From positions 14,794 to 78,793 of the forward strand of contig DCTC01000001.1 of the NCBI GenBank assembly GCA_002329205.1: a stretch of 64,000 bases of DNA, read 5' to 3'. A program made the position numbers and the translations under genes. The DNA comes from Candidatus Roizmanbacteria bacterium UBA1450 (GTDB lineage Bacteria > Patescibacteriota > Microgenomatia > UBA1406 > GWC2-37-13). The notes below the pieces were generated by a model, which saw only the letters and a program-made list of their open reading frames with translations, had not been told where the DNA came from and did not search any database. The stretch's first letter is position 1; each line of letters starts with the position of its first letter. This document shows, piece by piece, positions 42,844 to 50,331 of this stretch.

Positions 42844-44117
42844 AATACATTAGTACGCGGGGAAGCAGTCCCGCAGTTTCATTCAAAGAAGCACTGTTTC
42901 ATGGCCTGGCATCTGACGGAGGCCTCTATATTCCTGAGACATTCCCGGCTCTTTCACCAAAACAAATCGAATCTCTCAAAACAGCACCTCTTGATGAGCT
43001 TGGCGCTGTATTGCTGGGGCTTTTTATTACTGATATTCCTCATACTAGATTGCAACAGATCGTCAAACAAGGTCTTTCATTTCCTTTACCGATGAAAAAA
43101 GTCGGAAGTACATCCGTACTTGAACTTTTTCATGGTCCGACTATGGCATTCAAGGATGTCGCAGCACAAATACTGCCTCTCATGATGGAATATTATCTAG
43201 AAAAAGAGAAACGGAGAATAACGATTTTGACAGCAACGTCAGGAGATACCGGGGGAGCTGTAGCACACGGTTTTGCGAACAAAAAAAATATTCAGGTAGT
43301 TATTCTTTTCCCACACGGGAATGTAAGTGAGCTTCAAAGAAAGCAATTAACTCAAGTTGCAGAAAACATATTTCCTATTGAAGTAAAAGGAACATTTGAT
43401 GACTGTCAATCTATTGTTAAAAAAGCCTTTGCAGACTCCGCGTTCAAGAGACTGAACCTTACATCGGCAAACTCCATAAATATTGGCAGGTTACTTCCGC
43501 AGATGATTTATTATGCGTATGTTTGGCAGCAATTGAACACCGAGCATATACAATTTATAGTTCCCTCCGGAAATATGGGCAACATAACTGCCGGTCTCTA
43601 TGCACAAAAAATCGGTATTCCTATTCAATCATTTGTTGCCGCCTGCAATATCAATGACCCTGTTGTTCAATACTATCAGCACGGAATCTTTAAACCGCAA
43701 AATTCCGTAAGAACTCTCTCAACCGCGATGGATATTGGCAATCCGAGCAATTTTGAACGAATCCTTTCTCTTATGCAACATAATCACAAGACATTCATCA
43801 AACAGGTACAGGCGGTGACGGTAACTGATGAAGAAACTGTTGAAACCATCAAACAGGTTTATAACAGATACAAGTATCTGCTCGACCCTCATACAGCAGT
43901 TGCTTGGAGCGCGTATGAACGGTTAGAATCAGAAGCATCGCAGAGTGTTGTGATATCTACTGCCTCACCTGATAAATTTGAGTCAGAAATATTGAGGGCA
44001 ACTGGTATCCGATTTACAGTGAAAAAAAATAAGTATAATAATACAGAACGGGTATTTACTACATCATGTAACTACCCCGAAGTGAGCAGGTATATTCTGG
44101 GGTTGTTAGAAGAATAA
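42840..44117 (+). CDS. thrC: Threonine synthase
   Basis: PLP-dependent conversion of O-phosphohomoserine to threonine. The 425-residue protein has the class typical of the bacterial ThrC: STRGSSPAVSFKEALFHGLA at the N-terminus, the PLP lysine in FHGPTMAFKDVAAQILP, TATSGDTGGAVAHGF, and VPSGNMGNITAGLYA for phosphate binding. It is translationally coupled to the upstream kinase by a 4-base overlap. With thrS it forms a threonine-related unit behind one attenuator. Confidence 0.94.
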   Translation: MKYISTRGSSPAVSFKEALFHGLASDGGLYIPETFPALSPKQIESLKTAPLDELGAVLLGLFITDIPHTRLQQIVKQGLSFPLPMKKVGSTSVLELFHGPTMAFKDVAAQILPLMMEYYLEKEKRRITILTATSGDTGGAVAHGFANKKNIQVVILFPHGNVSELQRKQLTQVAENIFPIEVKGTFDDCQSIVKKAFADSAFKRLNLTSANSINIGRLLPQMIYYAYVWQQLNTEHIQFIVPSGNMGNITAGLYAQKIGIPIQSFVAACNINDPVVQYYQHGIFKPQNSVRTLSTAMDIGNPSNFERILSLMQHNHKTFIKQVQAVTVTDEETVETIKQVYNRYKYLLDPHTAVAWSAYERLESEASQSVVISTASPDKFESEILRATGIRFTVKKNKYNNTERVFTTSCNYPEVSRYILGLLEE

Positions 44118-44122
44118 TTGCC

Positions 44123-44151
44123 TTGCAAATAGACTATTTTCCATTTATAAT
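44123..44151 (+). promoter_or_regulatory. Promoter of infC-rpmI-rplT
   Basis: TTGCAA (44123-44128), a 17-base spacer and TATAAT (44146-44151). Transcription should start at about 44158, the base of the leader hairpin. Confidence 0.75.
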
Positions 44152-44157
44152 AACTAA

Positions 44158-44211
44158 ACCCCGTAGCTGACAGAGCATGTATCCTTAGTGATACATTCTG
44201 TTTTACGGGGT
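44158..44211 (+). promoter_or_regulatory. Structured 5' leader of infC-rpmI-rplT
   Basis: Outer stem ACCCCGTA (44158-44165) with TACGGGGT (44204-44211); inner stem ACAGA-ATGTATC (44170-44183, two-base bulge) with GATACAT-TCTGT (44190-44201), loop CTTAGT. The outer 3' strand holds the only G-rich Shine-Dalgarno-like run before the infC frame, so the stem could hide it. Autoregulation by L20, known for this operon in other phyla, is a plausible role. Confidence 0.65.
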
Positions 44212-44237
44212 ATATTGATGAATTCAATACTATCAAC

Positions 44238-44783
44238 TTGAGGAACCAAAGATATTTCAGCAGCAGAACGAACAAAACCGGTAAATATTACTATACTAAT
44301 ACAAGAATTCAGGAACAAGAACTACGCGTTATTGACAACAAGGGAGAACAAGTTGGTGTTATGTCGCGGGATGAAGCAATCTCTGAAGCCGGCAAACGAG
44401 GTCTTGATCTGGTACTTATAGCTCAAAATGCCAAACCTCCTGTAGCAAAGATAACTGACTTCAAAAAGTTTCTGTATGAACAGGAAAAAAAGCAGAAAGA
44501 AGCAAAAAAAGGAGCGAAGAAAAGTGTAGTAAAAGATATTAAATTGTCACTTTTTATCGGGCCCGCAGATCTCGAACGATTGGTGAATAAAACGAAAGAG
44601 TTTCTTGATGAAGGAAACCAAGTCCGTCTTAATCTGACGCTAAAAGGTCGTGAAATTGTCAAAAAGCAAATGGCATTTGATCTTTTGAAAAAATTTATTC
44701 AGGATCTCGGTGAAGTTAATATATCAAAAGAACCGAGGTTGGAAGGCCGCGTCGTCCGTGCAGTCGTATCAAGAAAGAAATAA
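44238..44783 (+). CDS. infC: Translation initiation factor IF-3
   Basis: Binds the 30S subunit and checks initiator tRNA pairing. The 181-residue frame has the usual parts: TRIQEQELRVIDNKGEQVGV (N-terminal domain), PPVAKITDFKKFLYEQEKKQ (linker helix) and the C-terminal domain with FIGPADLERLVNKTKEFLDE. No ATG or GTG is available before the conserved region; the start is TTG at 44238, or possibly ATT at 44212-44214, echoing the rare infC start of other bacteria. A short ORF MNSILST overlaps this TTG through a TTGA junction, so coupling is possible. Confidence 0.9.
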   Translation: MRNQRYFSSRTNKTGKYYYTNTRIQEQELRVIDNKGEQVGVMSRDEAISEAGKRGLDLVLIAQNAKPPVAKITDFKKFLYEQEKKQKEAKKGAKKSVVKDIKLSLFIGPADLERLVNKTKEFLDEGNQVRLNLTLKGREIVKKQMAFDLLKKFIQDLGEVNISKEPRLEGRVVRAVVSRKK

Positions 44784-44848
44784 AATCATTTCAGTTACAC
44801 TTTTTATTTTTATAAGGTAAAATATAAGCTTTCAGAAGGAATAGTCAT

Positions 44849-45052
44849 ATGGCACAATCAAAACAAAAAACACATAAATCAGCCGCAAAGAGATTCAAAA
44901 TCACAGGAAGTGGTAAAGTGTCTCATAGATCGCACAAAATTCGACATCTTTTATCTAAAAAATCCAGAAAAAGAGTCCGCAGCCTAAAACTTGAAAAAAA
45001 TGTCGAGGGAAGAGCTGCTAAAAAAATTAAACAGTTGCTCGGAGAAGCGTAA
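44849..45052 (+). CDS. rpmI: 50S ribosomal protein L35
   Basis: A 67-residue basic protein with the L35 pattern KTHKSAAKRFKITGSGKVSH and RHLLSKKSRKRVRSL. It follows infC by 65 bases and precedes rplT, the standard order. A Shine-Dalgarno-like AGAAGGA lies nine bases before the ATG. Confidence 0.95.
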   Translation: MAQSKQKTHKSAAKRFKITGSGKVSHRSHKIRHLLSKKSRKRVRSLKLEKNVEGRAAKKIKQLLGEA

Positions 45053-45070
45053 AAAATATTTCTATAACCT

Positions 45071-45418
45071 ATGGTACGTGTTAAAGGCGGAACTGCCTCA
45101 AAAAGAAAACATAATCGAGTACTCAAGCTTGCAAAAGGGTACTGGATGTCCAGAAGCAAACAGTTTAAAAAAGCTCAAGAAGCCGTACTCCATGCCGGAG
45201 AATATGCTTTTGCAGGCCGCAAGCTGAAAAAACGCGATTTCAGATCGCTCTGGATCACGCGTATCAATGCTGCTTTAAAAGAAAACGGGCTGAAATATAA
45301 TCAATTCATTCATACCCTAAAAACGAAAAAATCGAAAGTCGACCGTAAAATCTGGGCACAGATTGCGCTTGAACATCCGACTGTCTTTGATAAGATCGTC
45401 GAACAGATGAAGAAATAA
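45071..45418 (+). CDS. rplT: 50S ribosomal protein L20
   Basis: A 115-residue basic protein essential for early 50S assembly: MVRVKGGTASKRKHNRVLKL, AKGYWMSRSKQFKKAQEAVL, and FRSLWITRINAALKENGLKY. In several phyla L20 represses its own operon by binding the infC leader, which fits the hairpin at 44158-44211. Confidence 0.96.
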   Translation: MVRVKGGTASKRKHNRVLKLAKGYWMSRSKQFKKAQEAVLHAGEYAFAGRKLKKRDFRSLWITRINAALKENGLKYNQFIHTLKTKKSKVDRKIWAQIALEHPTVFDKIVEQMKK

Positions 45419-45499
45419 TGTATTGTTCAATATCCGACGGCTACTGATCAGGATGACAAAAGTTATATTTTCCTTCTAGAAGTCTGGTACTATTATTAC

Positions 45500-46546
45500 A
45501 TGAAATCTGCAAAAGAACTTCTCCAACATTTCCAGAAACAACTAGCAGCAATCACTTCATTGAACACATTAGAGGAACTTAAAATTGAGTATTTAGGCAG
45601 GAACGGACGCATCAATCAGCAGCTGAAAAATATTACGCAGATTGATCCTTCAGAACGTCGTGAGTTCGGACAGGAATTAAACACTCTTAAGGAACAGATA
45701 ACGCAGGAAATTGAACTAAAACGAAAAAAACTTCTGCAAATTGAGAGTACCAAACAAACGATTGATACAACACTCCCTGCAAAATCATACCCGAAGGGAA
45801 GCCTACATCTTGTCACATATGCAATCGAAGAGATTAGTCATATTTTCGAAAAAATCGGATTTATCCGAATGTCATATCCTGAGGTAGAATGGGAATTTTT
45901 CTCTTTTGAAGCTCTCAACATGCCGTCTGATCATCCAGCACGGGACGATTTTGAGACGTTTTTTATGGATTACGAACCACACAAAGAACACGGGAAGATG
46001 GTACTTACTCCACACACCTCATCAGGACAAAACAGAGAAATGAGACGTTTGGGCAAACCACCGATCCGCATGATCAATATCGCAAAAACATACCGCCCGA
46101 ACTGGGATGCTTCTCATGTACCGATGTTTCACCAATTTGAGGGACTGTGTGTCGACAAAAGAATAAATATTACTCATTTGAAAGGAACAATTGATTATTT
46201 TGCCAAACAGTTTTTCGGAGAAGAACGGGAAACCAGACTGCGTCCGTTTCACTTTCAGTTTACAGAACCGTCATTTGAAGTAGATATCACCTGTGATATC
46301 TGTCAGGGAACCGGCAAAGTCAACGGTGAGAAATGCCGTTTGTGCAAGCAAGGGTGGCTTGAACTGGGAGGAACGGGAATGGTTCATCCAAATGTGTTAA
46401 AAGCTGGCGGAATCGATCCTGATGAATATACCGGCTGGGCATTCGGTTTCGGGGTCGAGCGTGTCATGATGATGAAACCTGGTATCGGTCTCAACAATAT
46501 GAGACTATTGTACGATGGCGACATAAGAGTTCTTGAGCAATTTTAG
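45500..46546 (+). CDS. pheS: Phenylalanyl-tRNA synthetase alpha subunit
   Basis: Catalytic subunit of the alpha2-beta2 enzyme. The 348-residue protein has the N-terminal coiled coil (residues 1-90), motif 2 MINIAKTYRPNWDASHVPMF, FHQFEGLCVDKRINITHLKG and motif 3 GWAFGFGVERVMMMKPGI. A CDICQGTGKVNGEKCRLC segment adds two CxxC pairs, a zinc-like insert not found in the E. coli protein. TACTAT lies six bases before the ATG. Confidence 0.95.
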   Translation: MKSAKELLQHFQKQLAAITSLNTLEELKIEYLGRNGRINQQLKNITQIDPSERREFGQELNTLKEQITQEIELKRKKLLQIESTKQTIDTTLPAKSYPKGSLHLVTYAIEEISHIFEKIGFIRMSYPEVEWEFFSFEALNMPSDHPARDDFETFFMDYEPHKEHGKMVLTPHTSSGQNREMRRLGKPPIRMINIAKTYRPNWDASHVPMFHQFEGLCVDKRINITHLKGTIDYFAKQFFGEERETRLRPFHFQFTEPSFEVDITCDICQGTGKVNGEKCRLCKQGWLELGGTGMVHPNVLKAGGIDPDEYTGWAFGFGVERVMMMKPGIGLNNMRLLYDGDIRVLEQF

Positions 46547-46629
46547 TCTTTAGGTAAAAAGTAAAAGGGAAGAAGTTACAAGTATTTGACTTCTTACCTC
46601 TTATCTATTACCTATTACTTAGAAAAAAT
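46547..46629. repeat. Low-complexity spacer of TTACCTATTA-type words
   Basis: The pheS-pheT gap is filled by near-repeats on both strands (GTAAAAAGTAAAAGG, then TTACCTCTTATCTATTACCT and ATTACTTA as word types). No gene. Confidence 0.4.
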
Positions 46630-48648
46630 TTGAACATAAAAATCACTTACAACTGGCTTTTGGAGTATCTGGAAACGGATGCCGATCCCTATGAGATGCA
46701 GAAATATCTTTCACTCAGCGGGCCGTCCATTGAAACGGTAGAGAAAGTCGGCGATGATTATGTATTTGATATCGAGATCACGTCAAATCGTATTGATATG
46801 GCAAGTGTTTTCGGAGTCGCACAGGAAGCTCAGGCAATCTTGCCTCAATTCGGGAAGAAGGCAAAACTGAAATTCAATCCGCTTGAAAAATATACGTTTG
46901 ATAACTTGCATGCAGAACCGGTACCGACTCATAAACTTGATGTCACAATCGAAGATCCTGAGCTTTGTTCACGATTCACGGCAATGGTCATTTCAGATGT
47001 ACAGATAAAGCCGTCATCGGAAATTATTAAAAGGAGACTGGAACTTTCGGATATCAGATCCCTCAACAATGTTATTGATATTTCAAACTATCTGATGCTT
47101 TCACTCGGACAGCCGACTCATATGTTTGATTTTGATCAGATCAAAGATCAGAAAATGATTTTGAGGAGAAGCAAAAAAGGTGAGAAAATGACCACACTGG
47201 ACGGAAAAGAATTTTCCCTTCCAGGCGACGACATCATCATTGAAGACGGATCGGGTAGGATTATTGATCTCTGCGGTATCATGGGAGGAGAAAATTCGTC
47301 CATTACGGAAGACACGAGAAACGTACTCTTTTTTGTGCAAACATACAACAAACGCCATATTAGAAAAACATCAATGACGACCGGACAGAGGACAATGGCT
47401 GCCACATATTTTGAAAAAGGACTTGATCCTGAACGGGTCGAATCTGCATTCGTATACGGTATTGATCTTCTCTTGGAAGCAACCGGCGGACATGCATCTT
47501 CTGAACTGGTGGATCTTTATCCTCACAAACGCGAAGAGAAAAAAGTAAAGGTGTATCTCAAGGATATCCACCGTGTCATCGGTGTGACGATTGATGAAAA
47601 GAAGGTTACAGCCATTCTTGAAGATCTCGGTTTTACTGTCAAACGTCATGAGAATGAGGAACTGGCATATCCTGACGGAGTATATTTTGAAGTGACTGTT
47701 CCCACGTATCGTACTGACGATGTCGATATCAAAGAAGATATCATTGAAGAAGTCGCGCGGGTATACGGATACTACAATCTCCCAAACAACATTTCACCGC
47801 TTATCTATATCAAGCAACCGCATGATATGGAAATGCTTTTTAAAACAATCTCAAAATCAAAACACTATCTGAAACATATCGGACTCCATGAATTCATCAA
47901 TTACTCAATGGTATCAGAAGAGCTTCTGAAAAATCTCGGTATGGATCCCTCCAAGCATCTCAAACTTTCAAACACCATTTCAAAAGAGATTGAGTTCATG
48001 AGGCGATCTCTTGCCGTGTCACTTGTCAAAAATATCAAAGACAATCAGGGAAAAAAAGATATTCTTAAGATATTTGAGATCGCAAAGATATATACCCCTC
48101 GCAATGAAGATCTTCCTGAAGAACAGTATGTTTTGACAATTGCAGTCACAACTGATTTTTTCGATCTTAAAGGAATTGTTGAAGGATTGATGAGAGAGCT
48201 CAATATAAACAATTACACCTATGAAACAAAAGAAACTGACTTGCTTTCACAAAATACTTCAACTGCAATTATGTCCGAAGACAAGCAAGTAGGACGACTG
48301 GGAATGCTGAGGAAAGAATACGCTGAGAACATGGCACTTACAGAAGACGTATACATCGCCGAGATTGATTTCGATTTTATACAAAACAACTATTCAATTA
48401 CTAAGCCGTACAAAGATCCTATCACGACAGCCATGGTCAAGCTTGACGCGACGATCGACATGAAAGAACGGGTCTACGGAGAACTGGAAAAGAAAGCGTA
48501 TAACGCATCGCATCTGCTTCAGGATATCGAAATCATCGATCGCTACAAAGAAAACCTTACCATCCGCTTTTACTTTGCAGATCCTTCAAAAAATATCACC
48601 GAAGCTGAAGCAAAACACGAACTTGAAACGATATTGAAACAGATATAA
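46630..48648 (+). CDS. pheT: Phenylalanyl-tRNA synthetase beta subunit, short form
   Basis: The 672-residue beta subunit lacks the EMAP-like tRNA-binding insert that follows the first 40 residues in most bacteria (about 800 residues). Present are the N-terminal ITYNWLLEYLETDADPYEMQ, the B3/B4 editing domain with TSNRIDMASVFGVAQE, RRSKKGEKMTTLDGKEF, the B5 domain with VTVPTYRTDDVDIKEDIIEE, and a C-terminal anticodon-binding FDX-ACB-like part. The start is a TTG (46630), as no ATG is available; the longer upstream is low-complexity spacer. Confidence 0.92.
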   Translation: MNIKITYNWLLEYLETDADPYEMQKYLSLSGPSIETVEKVGDDYVFDIEITSNRIDMASVFGVAQEAQAILPQFGKKAKLKFNPLEKYTFDNLHAEPVPTHKLDVTIEDPELCSRFTAMVISDVQIKPSSEIIKRRLELSDIRSLNNVIDISNYLMLSLGQPTHMFDFDQIKDQKMILRRSKKGEKMTTLDGKEFSLPGDDIIIEDGSGRIIDLCGIMGGENSSITEDTRNVLFFVQTYNKRHIRKTSMTTGQRTMAATYFEKGLDPERVESAFVYGIDLLLEATGGHASSELVDLYPHKREEKKVKVYLKDIHRVIGVTIDEKKVTAILEDLGFTVKRHENEELAYPDGVYFEVTVPTYRTDDVDIKEDIIEEVARVYGYYNLPNNISPLIYIKQPHDMEMLFKTISKSKHYLKHIGLHEFINYSMVSEELLKNLGMDPSKHLKLSNTISKEIEFMRRSLAVSLVKNIKDNQGKKDILKIFEIAKIYTPRNEDLPEEQYVLTIAVTTDFFDLKGIVEGLMRELNINNYTYETKETDLLSQNTSTAIMSEDKQVGRLGMLRKEYAENMALTEDVYIAEIDFDFIQNNYSITKPYKDPITTAMVKLDATIDMKERVYGELEKKAYNASHLLQDIEIIDRYKENLTIRFYFADPSKNITEAEAKHELETILKQI

Positions 48649-48766
48649 AACGGAGCTGTGTATGGGCATGTATTCTGATGGCTTCAACAACACGCAATCT
48701 TTATCTGCTTTAAATTCTTACCATTGCTTTCGGAAATCATAGATTTATTTTTGCTACAATATCCAC

Positions 48767-49411
48767 ATGGCTTCACACCGATACTCAACTATTCTTTTCG
48801 ATTTTGATGGATGTATCGCCAATACCCTTCCAATTTGGCTCAAAAGCTTCAGGAAAACTTTCAATTCCCTCAATGTTGAAATATCAGACAGAGATATCAT
48901 TGACAATGCATTTCATCGCTGGGATGCAAAACCGGAACTCAAAATCCCCGATCTTGAATTTTTTAAAAATGATTTATACGCAAACTTTCATCAATACTCA
49001 CAAAAACTGCAAACTCATGAAGGATTCATAGAGATTGCAACAACACTGCGATCCAGCGGTATAAAAACTGCGGTTGTGACTTCTACACTACGCCGTACAA
49101 TCAATGCTATGCTGAAAGATCTCTCCTGTGAAAAATTATTTGATACTACGCTTGCTTGGGAAGATACAATTAAAAATAAGCCTGATCCAGAGCCACTCCT
49201 CAAAGCTATGGAACGATTGGGTGTCCGTCCCGATGAAACGATCATGATAGGGGATAATGAAGTTGATATAATTGCAGCACAACAAGCACAAGTCACCAGT
49301 ATCTGGTATTACCCTGAGGTCAATGAGTATTTCTATCCAGAAAACAAATTTGCACATCATAAACCTCACTTTACCATCAAACATTTTCAAGAACTTTTTG
49401 AAATACTATGA
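48767..49411 (+). CDS. HAD superfamily phosphatase
   Basis: A 214-residue phosphoglycolate-phosphatase-like enzyme: LFDFDGCIANTLPIW (nucleophile Asp), TAVVTSTLRRTINAML, and KPDPEPLLKAMERLGVRPDE followed by MIGDNEVDIIAAQQA. The cap domain lies between residues about 18 and 80. Substrate unknown. TACAAT lies six bases before the ATG. Its stop overlaps the next start as ATGA. Confidence 0.85.
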   Translation: MASHRYSTILFDFDGCIANTLPIWLKSFRKTFNSLNVEISDRDIIDNAFHRWDAKPELKIPDLEFFKNDLYANFHQYSQKLQTHEGFIEIATTLRSSGIKTAVVTSTLRRTINAMLKDLSCEKLFDTTLAWEDTIKNKPDPEPLLKAMERLGVRPDETIMIGDNEVDIIAAQQAQVTSIWYYPEVNEYFYPENKFAHHKPHFTIKHFQELFEIL

Positions 49412-50331
49412 AAACATCGTTAGTACACTTTTTATCAACCGATAATCTCAGGCTCCCGGGTCTGTTGTATGAGCCTGAAATAAAAACAAAACAGGCAGCA
49501 ATTTTTCTTCATGGCTGCGGGAGTTCATCTGTTTTTTATAAACCCGAAATGAATATATTCGCAGACATTTTTACCCGCCACAATATCGCATTTTTCCCTT
49601 TTAATAATCGGGGTGCACACCTCATAAAAACATTGAAACAGGAAAGCGGTAATGAAGAATCGGAGGCAGAGCGAATTACAGCAGGAACATACTACGAAAT
49701 TATCAGTGATTGCACAAAAGATATTGATGGTGCTATTCATTTTCTGCGAGGACAAGGATTCGAAACATTCTATCTCATCGGGCATTCGACAGGTGCAAAT
49801 AAAATTGCAGTGTATCATTACAATAATACAAAAAATCCTATATCAAAATATATCCTGCTTGCCGGAGGAGATGATACGGGGCTTACCTATGAAATGATGG
49901 GTGAAAAACGATTTAAGCAGGCGCTTACTAGATGTGAAAAGGAACTCCGAAACGGAAACGGTGATAAGCCTGTCCCTAAGTATATTTATCCCGAACCATA
50001 CTCATTTCGGGCTCTCTATGATGTCATCAATCCCGAGGGAGACTACAATACATTTCCATTTTATGAGTATTTGAATAATCAGAAACTTTCAGAGAAACCT
50101 CTTTTCAGGGAGTATCAATCAATTAATAAGCCGGTACTTGTCGTATACGGAGAGCATGATGAATTTTGCTACGGCAATGTCCCTGCCTGTATTGAGGCAT
50201 TAAAAGAACATACAAAATCTCAGACCGATGCTGCATTCGAAATAATTCCTGAAACGGGACACGGTTTTGATGGAAAAGAAAAAGAACTTGGAGGATTGAT
50301 GGCACGGTGGCTTACTTCCAGTCTTCATTGA
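49408..50331 (+). CDS. Alpha/beta hydrolase
   Basis: A 307-residue cytosolic hydrolase with the oxyanion loop FLHGCGSSSVFYKPEMN, the nucleophile elbow LIGHSTGANKIAVYHY, an Asp-region VVYGEHDEFCYG and the catalytic His in ETGHGFDG. It resembles the DUF1749-like group. Coupled to the HAD gene by a 4-base overlap and overlapping the convergent PBP gene by 20 bases. Substrate unknown. Confidence 0.82.
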   Translation: MKTSLVHFLSTDNLRLPGLLYEPEIKTKQAAIFLHGCGSSSVFYKPEMNIFADIFTRHNIAFFPFNNRGAHLIKTLKQESGNEESEAERITAGTYYEIISDCTKDIDGAIHFLRGQGFETFYLIGHSTGANKIAVYHYNNTKNPISKYILLAGGDDTGLTYEMMGEKRFKQALTRCEKELRNGNGDKPVPKYIYPEPYSFRALYDVINPEGDYNTFPFYEYLNNQKLSEKPLFREYQSINKPVLVVYGEHDEFCYGNVPACIEALKEHTKSQTDAAFEIIPETGHGFDGKEKELGGLMARWLTSSLH

